Origin: an uncultured Oscillospiraceae bacterium
Lineage (GTDB): Bacteria; Bacillota; Clostridia; Oscillospirales; Oscillospiraceae
Assembly (NCBI GenBank): GCA_947588955.1
Contig: CANPYX010000002.1
Span: 62,001-126,000, forward strand
Length of the DNA stretch: 64,000 nt
Direction: 5' to 3'
Below the pieces are notes generated by a model. The model was not told the origin of the DNA and ran no database searches. It saw only the letters and a list, made by a program, of their open reading frames with translations. The translations under genes were made by a program, and so were the position numbers. Of this stretch, positions 9,118-17,675 are shown in pieces; position 1 is the first letter of the stretch; every line of letters begins with the position of its first letter.

Positions 9118-9699
9118 ATGGATTTCAGAAAAGCGGAATTTATAAAATCGGCGGCGAGCCCCGCGGATTTCATACGCGACGGGCTCCCCCAGGTTGCCTT
9201 TGCCGGGCGCAGCAACGTGGGCAAGTCCTCGGTGATAAACTCCCTGGTGGAGCGTAAAAACTTTGCCCGCGTTGGTTCTCGCCCCGGGAAAACAGGTCAG
9301 ATAAATTATTTCCTTGTGGACAGGCGTTTTTACATCGTGGACCTCCCCGGCTACGGCTACGCGGAGGTGTCAAAGGCGGAGCGCGACAGGTGGGGCAAGC
9401 TCATGGAGGACTATTTTGCATCGGGGCTCATAACCCTTGGCGTACAGATAGTTGACGCCCGCCACAAGCCCTCCGCCGACGACATAACCATGATGGACTG
9501 GTTCAAGCACAATCTTTGCCCCTTCATGGTCGTCGCGAACAAGGTGGACAAGTGCAAAAAATCCGAGATCCCCGGCAGCATCGCCCGGATCCGCGAGACG
9601 CTGGACATCTCCCAGGACACGGACCTTGTCTATTACTCCGCCCAGACTGGCGAGGGCAGGGAGACGCTGAGGATAATCTTAGAGGGTGCGCTGGAATGA
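9118..9699 (+). CDS. ysxC: Ribosome biogenesis GTPase YsxC/EngB
   Basis: 193 residues, normal length. G1 motif GRSNVGKSS, G3 DLPGYGYA, G4 NKVDK and G5 SAQTG are all present. The protein is an essential GTPase for late 50S subunit assembly. ATG 9118 is ten bases after the lon stop, and lon-ysxC linkage is conserved in Firmicutes. The gene ends in ATGA shared with the next gene, implying translational coupling. Confidence 0.95.
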   Translation: MDFRKAEFIKSAASPADFIRDGLPQVAFAGRSNVGKSSVINSLVERKNFARVGSRPGKTGQINYFLVDRRFYIVDLPGYGYAEVSKAERDRWGKLMEDYFASGLITLGVQIVDARHKPSADDITMMDWFKHNLCPFMVVANKVDKCKKSEIPGSIARIRETLDISQDTDLVYYSAQTGEGRETLRIILEGALE

Positions 9700-10373
9700 G
9701 GAACATATGGGAAAACCTTGACTGGTCCATACTGACAAATGCCCTCATCTCCGCCATACCGGTGCTAATATGCATTACCCTCCACGAGTGCGCCCACGGG
9801 CTCACAGCGCTGAAGCTGGGTGACACCACGGCGCGGGACATGGGCAGGCTAAGCCTCAACCCGTTCAGGCATTTTGACATCATGGGCTTTATAATGATGG
9901 CGTTTGTCGGCTTCGGCTGGGCAAAGCCCGTGCCTGTGGATATGCGCCGCTTCCGCCACCCAAAGCGGGATATGGCGATAACCGCCGCGGCGGGACCCGT
10001 TTCAAATATCCTCATAAGCGTGGTTTTCCTTTTCCTTTACGGGCTTTTTTGGCTGCCGCTCTCGGCGGGAGAGGGCGTGCCGTATTTCATAAGCGCCATG
10101 CTGTACCGGACGGCGTACCTGAGCCTCGCCTTTGCCGTTTTCAATATTATCCCCATTCCGCCCCTGGACGGCTCAAAGGTGCTCTACTCTGTGATAAGCG
10201 AGGGAAGCTATTATAAGCTCATGCGCTATGAGCGTTACGGCATGATAATACTTGTGGTCCTTGTGGTCACCGGCATCGTTTCCGGTCCCCTCAATTCGGT
10301 GACACAGTGGCTTTTTGATAAGCTTTTTGTTGTCGCCGATCTGGGCTTTAAGCTGTGGAGACTCATATTCTGA
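9696..10373 (+). CDS. Site-2 protease family (M50) membrane metalloprotease
   Basis: 225 residues. Zinc protease motif HECAH at 30-34 lies in the first membrane segment; NIIPIPPLDG near residue 152 is the second M50 motif, which supplies an Asp ligand. About five hydrophobic segments are visible. Proteins of this short class cut within the membrane; the substrate is unknown. The start is ATG 9696, overlapping the ysxC stop by four bases. It is related to but not clearly the same as SpoIVFB; with scpA right behind, a housekeeping role is as likely. Confidence 0.9.
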   Translation: MRNIWENLDWSILTNALISAIPVLICITLHECAHGLTALKLGDTTARDMGRLSLNPFRHFDIMGFIMMAFVGFGWAKPVPVDMRRFRHPKRDMAITAAAGPVSNILISVVFLFLYGLFWLPLSAGEGVPYFISAMLYRTAYLSLAFAVFNIIPIPPLDGSKVLYSVISEGSYYKLMRYERYGMIILVVLVVTGIVSGPLNSVTQWLFDKLFVVADLGFKLWRLIF

Positions 10374-10383
10374 AAGGTATTAA

Positions 10384-11142
10384 ATGGAAAATCCTACCTT
10401 CCGGCTGGAGGGCGTTGTCAGGACCCGCGAGGAGCTTGAGGACTTCGAGGGACCGCTGACGCTGATCCTTCAGCTTCTTGCCAAAAACAAAATAGAGATA
10501 CAGGACATAAGAATCGCCGAGCTTCTTGACCAGTACCTCGCCTACCTTGATGAGATGAAGTCCATGGACCTGGACATAGCCTCGGAATTTGTCCAGATGG
10601 CGTCGCACCTTGTCTACATCAAGGCGCGTATGCTCATATCCGCCGGTGAGGAGACCGGGGAGCTGGAGGAGCTCATCGAGTCCCTTGAGCGTTTGCGCAA
10701 TAAGGACTCCTTTGAGAGGCTGAAGCTTGTCATTCCGGACATCGCCTCCATGTATACCAGAGGCGCCGGGACTGTGGTAAAGCCGCCGGAGTATCTTCCC
10801 GTGGACAAGGAGTACCGCTACGTCCATGAGCGGTCCGACCTCACCGACGCCATGGTGCGTGTGCTCACCAGGGAGGACGCGCTGAACGCCGCCAGGAACC
10901 CCGCGGGATTCCGGTTCCCGGAGAGGATAGTTTTCTCAGTCACCGAGAAGACAAAGCAGATCGTAAACCTCCTCACGGCCCGTGGACCCATCACTCTGCC
11001 GGAGCTTTTCAAAAAAAGCGGCAGCCGCACGGAGCTTGTCGCCACCTTTGTGGCGGTTTTGGAGCTTGCCCACGACGGGAGTGTCGTTTTGGAGGGCGAG
11101 GGGGAGGAAATGAGCATTTCCCTGAATGAAAAAGATACCTGA
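10384..11142 (+). CDS. scpA: Segregation and condensation protein A
   Basis: 252 residues, the normal kleisin length. ScpA bridges SMC heads in the bacterial condensin complex. The N-terminal FEGPLTLILQLL and IAELLDQYLAYL match the family's SMC-contacting domain, and the C-terminal winged-helix region (ITLPELFKK) follows. ATG 10384 has GAAAGG just upstream. It is followed 11 bases later by scpB, its obligate partner. Confidence 0.95.
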   Translation: MENPTFRLEGVVRTREELEDFEGPLTLILQLLAKNKIEIQDIRIAELLDQYLAYLDEMKSMDLDIASEFVQMASHLVYIKARMLISAGEETGELEELIESLERLRNKDSFERLKLVIPDIASMYTRGAGTVVKPPEYLPVDKEYRYVHERSDLTDAMVRVLTREDALNAARNPAGFRFPERIVFSVTEKTKQIVNLLTARGPITLPELFKKSGSRTELVATFVAVLELAHDGSVVLEGEGEEMSISLNEKDT

Positions 11143-11153
11143 AAGGCCATAAT

Positions 11154-11729
11154 ATGGACGAACACGAACTTGAATCCGCCATAGAGGGAATACTTTTCGC
11201 CTCCGGCGAGCCGGTCTCCGCGAAGCGCATAGCCGCCGTGCTTGTGACGGGGGAGCGGGAGGTATTTGAAGCCGCCGAGCGCATACGCCTGCGCCTCATA
11301 AACGAGGGGCGGGGGATACGTTTGGTGCGGCTGGAGGACTCCCTTCAGCTCTGCTCCGCGCCTGAGCTTTCTGACGTCATACGTCTGGCGCTGGAGACGC
11401 GCAAGCCGCCAAAGCTCACCCAGACGGCGCTTGAGGTCCTGGCTATCACGGCGTATTTCCAGCCCGTCACCAGGGCGTACATTGACGATATGCGCGGCGC
11501 CGACTCCAGCTACACCGTCGGCGTACTCACCGAGCGCGGGCTCATCGAGCCATGCGGCACACTGGATGCGCCGGGCAGACCGACGCTTTTCAGGACGACA
11601 AGCAGCTTTCTGCGGGTGTTTGGGCTCCAAAGCCTTGACGACCTCCCGGAGCTTCCGCAAAAGGAGGGCGCGGAGGGCGAGCAGCTGAAAATACCCGACC
11701 TCGACCCCAACGGAGCGGCGGAAGGTTGA
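11154..11729 (+). CDS. scpB: Segregation and condensation protein B
   Basis: 191 residues. Two winged-helix domains typical of ScpB are recognisable: ESAIEGILFASGEPVS at the N terminus and LEVLAITAYFQPVTRAYIDDMRG in the middle. ScpB dimers bind the ScpA kleisin and load SMC onto DNA near the origin. It sits directly behind scpA in the same operon. The stop at 11727-11729 is immediately followed by the promoter of the next gene. Confidence 0.95.
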   Translation: MDEHELESAIEGILFASGEPVSAKRIAAVLVTGEREVFEAAERIRLRLINEGRGIRLVRLEDSLQLCSAPELSDVIRLALETRKPPKLTQTALEVLAITAYFQPVTRAYIDDMRGADSSYTVGVLTERGLIEPCGTLDAPGRPTLFRTTSSFLRVFGLQSLDDLPELPQKEGAEGEQLKIPDLDPNGAAEG

Positions 11730-11731
11730 CT

Positions 11732-11760
11732 TTGACAATTCCGGCTTTATGTGGTATTAT
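11732..11760 (+). promoter_or_regulatory. Predicted sigma-A promoter for DUF2953-gerW
   Basis: -35 TTGACA at 11732-11737 (perfect), 17-base spacer, -10 TATTAT at 11755-11760 with TGG extended element before it. It begins three bases after the scpB stop, so the DUF2953/gerW genes have their own strong vegetative-type promoter. Confidence 0.8.
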
Positions 11761-11795
11761 GGTACTATTATAAAAAATGACCGGGAGGTGACGCC

Positions 11796-12497
11796 TTGCT
11801 GACGCTTCTTTATCTCATAGCCTTTTTGATCCTCCTGTGCTTTGGTAAATTCAAGGTCGCGCTCATCATTCTGGGTGTCACGCTTTTCCTGGACCTCGTT
11901 TTGCTCCTCCTTCGCGTGGGCGCCAGGGCGACGCTTGATGAAAACGGATTTTCCCTGTGGGCCGTGGCGGGACCCGTGAAGCTCAAAATACTGCCGCCCG
12001 GTGAGGAAAAGGCGAAAAAGCCCAAAAAGCCCAAGGAGAATAAAAAGGAGACAGAAAAGCCCTCCGAGGAGAAGAAGGAGAAGCCAAAGCCGAAAATCAG
12101 CATAACTCTCGACCTTGTAACCACCGTTTTAAAGGCGGTGGGGGAGCTGCTGGGGAGGCTGCGGCGGAAGATATGTATTGACAGGCTGGTTATCCACTAT
12201 ACGGTGGGCTCCGCCGACCCCGCCGACGCCGCCATGACCTTCGGGTACATGAACGCCGGTATCGGGGCGCTTATGCCGGTGATAGAGAACATCTTTAAGG
12301 TCAAAGAGCGCGACGTGGGCGCGGCGCTGGATTTTGACGCGGACAGACCGGAGATATTCATTGACGCTCGGCTCACCCTGGCAATTTGGGAAATAATATA
12401 CATCGTTCTGGCGGTGTGGCCTGTGGTAAAGGCAGTCATCGCCCAAACTATCAGTAAAGGAAAGGTGGACAAAAATGGACAAGCATCCGATCAATGA
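11796..12497 (+). CDS. DUF2953 domain protein (YtfI-like)
   Basis: 233 residues. The N terminus has two hydrophobic stretches (residues 1-15 and 22-40), a very Lys/Glu/Pro-rich linker about 70-100, then a globular DUF2953 region and a final hydrophobic segment near 200-220. DUF2953 is the partner of GerW/YtfJ in Bacillus and Clostridia and is tied to sporulation, though its biochemical role is unknown. The start is TTG 11796 with GGGAGGTG at 11783-11790 upstream. It overlaps gerW by 23 bases. Confidence 0.85.
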   Translation: MLTLLYLIAFLILLCFGKFKVALIILGVTLFLDLVLLLLRVGARATLDENGFSLWAVAGPVKLKILPPGEEKAKKPKKPKENKKETEKPSEEKKEKPKPKISITLDLVTTVLKAVGELLGRLRRKICIDRLVIHYTVGSADPADAAMTFGYMNAGIGALMPVIENIFKVKERDVGAALDFDADRPEIFIDARLTLAIWEIIYIVLAVWPVVKAVIAQTISKGKVDKNGQASDQ

Positions 12498-12897
12498 CCT
12501 TATGGGGACAGTCATGGAGAAGCTCCGTGACATCGCAGACGTCAGCACCGTGATAGGCGGGAGCATCTCCACGCCCGACGGGATCACCATCATTCCCGTG
12601 TCCCGCGTCAGCATGGGCTTCGCCTCCGGCGGCTCCGATTTCACCGGCAAGCACCAGAAGGAGGGGCAGGCGAGCCCCTTTGGAGGCGGTTCCGGCGCAA
12701 GCGTGAAGATCGACCCCATCGCCTTCGTTGTCATCAAGGAGGGCGTGGTGCGGGTCATGACCATCGAGCCCCCTGCCGCCAACACCATTGACCGCATAAT
12801 CGACTCCGCTCCTGAGCTGGTGGACAAGGTCATGGCCATCATTGACAAGAAAAAGGCGGAGAAAGCGGCAAAGGAAGCTGAGGCGGCTTCGGAATAA
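12475..12897 (+). CDS. gerW: GerW family sporulation protein (YtfJ)
   Basis: 140 residues, normal length. Family blocks are visible: MEKLRDIADVSTVIGG, then TIIPVSRVSMGFASGG, a Gly-rich middle and VKIDPIAFVVI. In Bacillus subtilis the homologue is a spore protein needed for germination through certain receptors. ATG 12475 has AAAGG just upstream and the gene starts within the end of the DUF2953 gene, so they are coupled. It marks the organism as an endospore former. Confidence 0.93.
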   Translation: MDKHPINDLMGTVMEKLRDIADVSTVIGGSISTPDGITIIPVSRVSMGFASGGSDFTGKHQKEGQASPFGGGSGASVKIDPIAFVVIKEGVVRVMTIEPPAANTIDRIIDSAPELVDKVMAIIDKKKAEKAAKEAEAASE

Positions 12898-12913
12898 TCC
12901 TCCCTCTGCCGGG

Positions 12914-12949
12914 GCATAATGACACTCCGTAAGGGTGGTGCCATTATGC
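12914..12949 (+). promoter_or_regulatory. Inverted repeat covering the D,D-carboxypeptidase start
   Basis: GCATAATG 12914-12921 is a perfect complement of CATTATGC 12942-12949. The second arm contains the proposed ATG start (12946-12948) and the enclosed loop contains the ribosome binding site AAGGGTGG (12931-12938). A folded mRNA would hide initiation. There is also no other promoter in the 48-base gap, so read-through from gerW is expected. Confidence 0.45.
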
Positions 12950-14043
12950 TGAAAAAGACAATATCGGCAATCGCCGCCATCTCCCTATTGGCGGCGTTTT
13001 CCGTTTTCAACGCCGGGGCGGTCACCGTCTCGGCAAGCTCCGCTATATTGATGGAGGCGTCCACCGGAAGGGTCCTCTTTGAAAAGGACCCGGACTCGCG
13101 CCGCCTCATAGCAAGCACGACGAAGCTCATGACGGCGCTGGTGGCGCTGGAAAACTCGTCTCCCGACGAGCTCGTGACTGTGCCGGCGGAATGTGAGAAT
13201 GTGGAGGGCTCCTCCATGTACCTTAAGGCGGGGCAAGAGCTCACCATGCGCCGGCTCCTTTACGGTCTCATGCTGGAATCCGGCAACGACGCCGCCGTCG
13301 CCGTGGCGTACCACATCTCCGGCTCAATTGAGGGCTTCGCGGGGCTCATGAACGAACGGGCGGCGCAGCTGGGGCTGGAGAACACACATTTCGTGAACCC
13401 CCACGGGCTCAACGCCGAGGGACACTATTCCTCCGCCAGGGACCTGGCGCTTATAATGCGCGAGTGCATGGAAAACCCCATCTTCGCCCAGATCGCCTCC
13501 ACAAGGAGCATATCCTTCGGCGCCCGGACCTTTACGAACCACAACAAGCTCCTGTGGAGCTATGAGGGCATGGAGGCGGGCAAGACAGGCTATACCAAAA
13601 AGGCGGGGAGGACCCTGGTCACCTGCGCCTGCCGGGACGGGCTAAGGCTCATCTGCGTGACCCTCAACGACGGCGACGACTGGGACGACCACACCGCGCT
13701 TCTCAATATGGGCTTTGCCGCCCTGGAGCTGCGCCGCCCCGTCAGGGCGGGTGATATAGTGGGCGAGGTGCAGGTCATCTCCGGCGCCGCCGAAAGCGTT
13801 CCGGTGGCGGCAAAGAGCGGTGCCGCCATTGTGATTGACAGGGGAGAGGAGCTTGAGATAGGCGTCTCCCTGCCGCCGTTCGTCTACGCCGCCGTGGAGA
13901 AGGGCGGCAGCGCCGGCGTGCTCACCGTCACAAAAAACGGGGAGGTCATGGCGGAGGTGGAGCTTGTCTACGCCGAAACCGTGGAGCGAGACGCCGGACA
14001 GAAGGTAACTCCGTTGGAAAGATTCAAACGCCTGTTTGGTTGA
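12946..14043 (+). CDS. dacF: D-alanyl-D-alanine carboxypeptidase (DacF/PBP5 type)
   Basis: 365 residues. An N-terminal signal peptide (residues 1-26, KK then a hydrophobic core) is followed by an S11 peptidase domain: SxxK is STTK at 57-60, SGN near 121, and KTG in GKTGYTKKAGRTLV. A C-terminal beta-rich PBP5-like domain follows. It trims the terminal D-Ala of peptidoglycan stem peptides outside the membrane. ATG 12946 is chosen since it begins MLKK plus signal peptide; the in-frame codon at 12919 would add a charged stretch. The neighbour gerW suggests a sporulation link (DacF type), but that is inference. Confidence 0.9.
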   Translation: MLKKTISAIAAISLLAAFSVFNAGAVTVSASSAILMEASTGRVLFEKDPDSRRLIASTTKLMTALVALENSSPDELVTVPAECENVEGSSMYLKAGQELTMRRLLYGLMLESGNDAAVAVAYHISGSIEGFAGLMNERAAQLGLENTHFVNPHGLNAEGHYSSARDLALIMRECMENPIFAQIASTRSISFGARTFTNHNKLLWSYEGMEAGKTGYTKKAGRTLVTCACRDGLRLICVTLNDGDDWDDHTALLNMGFAALELRRPVRAGDIVGEVQVISGAAESVPVAAKSGAAIVIDRGEELEIGVSLPPFVYAAVEKGGSAGVLTVTKNGEVMAEVELVYAETVERDAGQKVTPLERFKRLFG

Positions 14044-14050
14044 GGTAACC

Positions 14051-14755
14051 ATGGAAGAGAGATTGCAGAAGATACTTGCCGCCCGCGCCGGGGTCTCCCG
14101 CAGGGCGGCGGAAAAGCTTATAGAGGACGGGCTCGTGACCATCAACGGCTCCGCCGCCTCCCTGGGCGACAGGGCTGACCCGGACAGGGACGAGATACTT
14201 CTCCGAGGCGCACCCATCGGGGCGGCGGAGGAGAAGTATTACATAATGCTCAACAAGCCCGTGGGGTATGTCACCACTATGAGCGACGAGAAGGGCAGAA
14301 GGACCGTCGCGGAGCTTGTGAGCGGCGTGCCCGCCCGCGTCTACCCCGTGGGAAGGCTTGATATAAACTCCGAGGGGCTCCTGCTCATGACCAACGACGG
14401 GGACTTTGCCAACAGGGTCATGCACCCGTCATATGAGAAGGAAAAGACCTACCGCGTCCTCGTCACAGGCGACGCGGAGAGCGGCATAAAGCGCCTTTCA
14501 GAGCCCATGGAGCTTGACGGCGTGAGACTGAGAACGCCCCGCGTGCGCCTTATCGGGCATGAGGGCGCGGCAGCGGCGATGGAGATAACGATACACGAGG
14601 GCAGGAACCGCCAGGTCCGGCGCATGTGCGAGCTCGCGGGCCTAACCGTCCGCCGCCTCACTCGCGTCAGCGTTGGCAGCGTGCGCCTCGGAAAACTTAA
14701 AAAGGGCTGCTGGCGCTTTCTCACCCAGGAGGAAATCGATTCGCTCATCGGATAA
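14051..14755 (+). CDS. rluB: Pseudouridine synthase, RsuA/RluB family
   Basis: 234 residues. An N-terminal S4 RNA-binding domain (LQKILAARAGVSRRAAEKLI) is followed by the synthase domain with catalytic Asp104 in GRLDINSEGLLL and the later EGRNRQVRRM motif. RluB modifies 23S rRNA U2605 in E. coli; the exact site here is assumed from similarity. ATG 14051 is eight bases after the dacF stop, with TGAGG (14041-14045) upstream; the scpAB-dac-rluB neighbourhood is common in Clostridia. Confidence 0.92.
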   Translation: MEERLQKILAARAGVSRRAAEKLIEDGLVTINGSAASLGDRADPDRDEILLRGAPIGAAEEKYYIMLNKPVGYVTTMSDEKGRRTVAELVSGVPARVYPVGRLDINSEGLLLMTNDGDFANRVMHPSYEKEKTYRVLVTGDAESGIKRLSEPMELDGVRLRTPRVRLIGHEGAAAAMEITIHEGRNRQVRRMCELAGLTVRRLTRVSVGSVRLGKLKKGCWRFLTQEEIDSLIG

Positions 14756-14802
14756 AAATGCAATTTTGCAAATCAAATATTTCATTTAAGTCGAAAAAAC
14801 TA

Positions 14803-14830
14803 TTGCATTTTGCAGGAAATCATCTATAAT
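14803..14830 (+). promoter_or_regulatory. Predicted sigma-A promoter of the RpiR-type regulator
   Basis: -35 TTGCAT at 14803-14808, 16-base spacer, -10 TATAAT at 14825-14830. An in-frame ATG at 14829 lies inside the -10 hexamer, which rules it out as the start. The whole 14756-14888 gap is AT-rich and otherwise empty. Confidence 0.75.
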
Positions 14831-14888
14831 GGGTGTAAATTATTTCGCCGCTTACAATAACGGCTCAGCCGGGACGGAGGGGTTTGAA

Positions 14889-15752
14889 ATGGGAAAAGAT
14901 GTTTTGACCGCGATACGCGAGCTCGCGCCGACCTTCTCCAAGGGTCAGCGCAGGATATCCGAGTACATCACCGAAAATTACGAGAAGGCGGCATTTATGA
15001 CCGCCGGCAGGCTTGGCTCCGCTGCGGGCGTGAGCGAGTCCACCGTCGTCCGATTCGCCGCGGACCTGGGCTACGACGGCTACCCTGAAATGCGCCGCGC
15101 CATGCAGGAGCTTGTGAAGAACCGACTCACCACCGTTCAGCGCATAGAGGTGGCGCGGGACCTTATAACCGGCTCCGACGTGCCGGAGACGGTCCTCAAC
15201 TCCGATATGTCCAAGATACGCCACACCCTGGAGGAGCTTGACCGGGAGCAGTTTGCCGCCGCCGCCGAAGCCATAAGCAAAGCTAAGACAGTTTACATCG
15301 TGGGCGTTCGCTCCTCGGCGGTGCTCTCCAGCTTCATGGGCTTTTACTTAAACCAGCTTTTCCCCGACGTGCGGGTGATCTCCCAAAGCGCCTTCTCCGA
15401 GATATACGAGCAGATACTCCACATCGGCGAGGGCGACGTGCTTGTGGCAATCTCCTTCCCGCGCTATTCCCGCCGCACCATAATGGCGATGCGATACGCC
15501 CGTGACAAGGGCGCGCGGGTCATCGGCATAACCGACTCCGAATCCAGCCTTGTGGCGCAGCTTGCCGACATAAAGCTTTATGCCCGCAGCGATATGCTCT
15601 CCTTCCTCGACTCCCTCGTGGCTCCGCTGAGCCTCATAAACGCCCTCATCGTGGCGGTCGCCGAGCAGTCGGAGAAGGATTTGGAGTCCACCTTTGAAAG
15701 GCTGGAGAACATCTGGTCGGAATTTGATGTCTATGAGAAATACGACCAGTGA
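14889..15752 (+). CDS. MurR/RpiR family transcriptional regulator
   Basis: 287 residues. N-terminal HTH_6 domain (about 1-80; FSKGQRRISEYI, AGVSESTVVRFAADLGY) and C-terminal SIS domain (about 120-260; VYIVGVRSSAVLSSF, VLVAISFPRYSR) that normally binds a phosphosugar. It probably controls sugar or cell-wall sugar use; no target is adjacent apart from itself. ATG 14889 has GGAGGGG at 14876-14882 and lies downstream of the predicted transcription start. It overlaps the next gene. Confidence 0.9.
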   Translation: MGKDVLTAIRELAPTFSKGQRRISEYITENYEKAAFMTAGRLGSAAGVSESTVVRFAADLGYDGYPEMRRAMQELVKNRLTTVQRIEVARDLITGSDVPETVLNSDMSKIRHTLEELDREQFAAAAEAISKAKTVYIVGVRSSAVLSSFMGFYLNQLFPDVRVISQSAFSEIYEQILHIGEGDVLVAISFPRYSRRTIMAMRYARDKGARVIGITDSESSLVAQLADIKLYARSDMLSFLDSLVAPLSLINALIVAVAEQSEKDLESTFERLENIWSEFDVYEKYDQ

Positions 15753-16998
15753 CCTTTTGGTCATAGGCGGCGGAGCTTCGGGAATGATGGCGGCTGGGCT
15801 CGCCGCCGAAAGAGGGCTCTCGGTTACAGTGCTGGAGAGGACCCAATACACCTGCCGGAAGCTGGGCATAACCGGCAAGGGAAGGTGCAACGTCACCAAC
15901 AACGCCACACCCCGCGAGGTGGTGGCGAATATTCCGAGAAACGGAAAATTCCTCTACAGCGCCGTCACCCGCTTCCCGCCCCAAAGAGTCATGGAGCTTT
16001 TTGAGTCCCTGGGCGTTCCGCTGAAAACCGAGCGCGGGAACAGGGTGTTTCCCCAATCCGACAGGGCGGGGGACATATGCGACGCTCTCCGGCGCTTTTG
16101 CAGGCGGGGCGGCGTGGGGATAGTCCGGGGGACGGCGGAGCGGATTTTGACCCGTGACGGCGCGGTTACGGGCGTTGAATACACATCGTCCGAAGGAAAT
16201 CGCGGTGAAATACCGGCGCAAAATGTCCTTCTCGCCACCGGCGGCATGAGTTACCCCTCCACAGGCTCCGACGGCAGCGGCTACGCCCTCGCCAGCGAGC
16301 TCGGCCACACCGTAGTGCCGGTCCGCCCGTCCCTTGTACCTTTGGAGGCGGAGGGCGGCGACTGCGCCGCGATGCAGGGCTTTGCCCTGAAAAACGTGGC
16401 GATAAAGGTGGTTGACGCCGCCGGCAAGCGGGTGTACGAGGACTTCGGCGAGATGCTTTTCACCCACTTCGGCGTTTCGGGACCCATGATCCTCTCGGCC
16501 TCCGCCCACATGAGGGACTTTGAGAAAAACAGCTACACGGTCTATATCGACCTAAAGCCCGCCCTTGACGAGGAGACGCTTGACAGGCGGATACTGCGTG
16601 ACTTTGAAAAGTATTCAAACCGCGACTTTCAAAACGCCCTCACTGACCTTGCCGGCAGGAGCATGATCCCCGTGCTTGTGGAGCGATCCGGCATACCGCC
16701 GGAGACTAAGGTCAACTCCGTCACCCGCGAGCAGCGCCGCAGGCTCCTGGAGCTTTTCAAGGCTTTCCCGGTGAGGATAACCGGCGCGCGCCCCATCGAG
16801 GAGGCGATAATCACCTCCGGCGGCGTTAGCACGGGCGAGATCGACCCCAGGACAATGGGCTCAAAGCTTGTAAGGGGGCTATATTTTGCCGGTGAGGTCA
16901 TCGACCTTGACGCCTACACCGGCGGCTTCAACCTTCAGATAGCCTGGTCCACCGCTTACGCGGCGGCGGAAAGTATCGGAAAGGAGAATGACAAATGA
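15727..16998 (+). CDS. BaiN/HI0933-family FAD-dependent oxidoreductase
   Basis: 423 residues. An N-terminal FAD-binding Rossmann motif VIGGGASGMMAAG, then KLGITGKGRCNVTN, a block highly conserved in the HI0933/BaiN flavoprotein family, and the C-terminal GEVIDLDAYTGGFNLQIAW. Some members reduce bile-acid intermediates but most have unknown substrates. The start is uncertain: ATG 15727 or 15733 both lie inside the end of the RpiR gene and neither has a strong ribosome binding site. The gene ends in ATGA shared with cmk. Confidence 0.9.
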   Translation: MSMRNTTSDLLVIGGGASGMMAAGLAAERGLSVTVLERTQYTCRKLGITGKGRCNVTNNATPREVVANIPRNGKFLYSAVTRFPPQRVMELFESLGVPLKTERGNRVFPQSDRAGDICDALRRFCRRGGVGIVRGTAERILTRDGAVTGVEYTSSEGNRGEIPAQNVLLATGGMSYPSTGSDGSGYALASELGHTVVPVRPSLVPLEAEGGDCAAMQGFALKNVAIKVVDAAGKRVYEDFGEMLFTHFGVSGPMILSASAHMRDFEKNSYTVYIDLKPALDEETLDRRILRDFEKYSNRDFQNALTDLAGRSMIPVLVERSGIPPETKVNSVTREQRRRLLELFKAFPVRITGARPIEEAIITSGGVSTGEIDPRTMGSKLVRGLYFAGEVIDLDAYTGGFNLQIAWSTAYAAAESIGKENDK

Positions 16999-17675
16999 GC
17001 ACAGCCATTGCCATAGACGGTCCCTCCGGCGCGGGGAAATCCACCCTCGCCCGCATGACCGCCAAAAAATTCGGCTTCATTTACGTTGACACCGGCGCCC
17101 TCTACCGCACCGTGGGGCTTTTCACACTGCGCCGGGGCGTGGGCACCAGGGACGCGCAGGGCGTCGCGGCGCTGCTGCCGGAGATACACATTGAGATGCG
17201 CTATGACGGCGCGGGAGTCCAGCGCATGGTGCTGAACGGCGAGGATGTCACCGATCTTATACGCACCCCGGAGGTCTCCATGGCGGCATCCGACGTCTCC
17301 GCAATACCCGCCGTCCGCGCCTTTTTGCTGGACACCCAGCGGGACATGGCAAAAAAATACGACGTGATAATGGATGGCAGGGACATCGGCACCGTTGTCC
17401 TGCCTGAGGCGCGGATTAAAATATTCCTCACCGCCTCCGCAGCCGAGCGCGCCCGCAGGAGGTACAGGGAGCTGCGGGAGAAGGGCATGGACGTGGAGTA
17501 TGAGCAGGTTTTGAGGGACATTGAGCTTCGGGACAAAAACGACTCAGGCCGCGACATCGCCCCATTGCGTCCGGCTGAGGACGCCGTCATGCTTGATACC
17601 ACCGAGCACGATTTGGAGGCGAGCTTTGAGCTCATATGCGATCTCATAGGGGAGCGGTTAAAAAATGGACTTTAA
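16995..17675 (+). CDS. cmk: Cytidylate kinase
   Basis: 226 residues. P-loop GPSGAGKST near residue 10, the CMP-binding DTGALYRTV and the late RDIELRDKNDSGRDIAPL block are all diagnostic. The enzyme phosphorylates CMP and dCMP. It overlaps the flavoprotein stop (ATGA) and its own end overlaps plsC by 11 bases. The cmk-plsC-ispH-rpsA order is typical for Clostridia and joins nucleotide, lipid, isoprenoid and translation genes in one transcript. Confidence 0.95.
   Translation: MSTAIAIDGPSGAGKSTLARMTAKKFGFIYVDTGALYRTVGLFTLRRGVGTRDAQGVAALLPEIHIEMRYDGAGVQRMVLNGEDVTDLIRTPEVSMAASDVSAIPAVRAFLLDTQRDMAKKYDVIMDGRDIGTVVLPEARIKIFLTASAAERARRRYRELREKGMDVEYEQVLRDIELRDKNDSGRDIAPLRPAEDAVMLDTTEHDLEASFELICDLIGERLKNGL

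Noticed and set aside
14829..14888. Upstream ATG at 14829 as the RpiR regulator start
   Set aside because: It lies inside the -10 hexamer of the predicted promoter, so it would not be transcribed. ATG 14889 has a good ribosome binding site.
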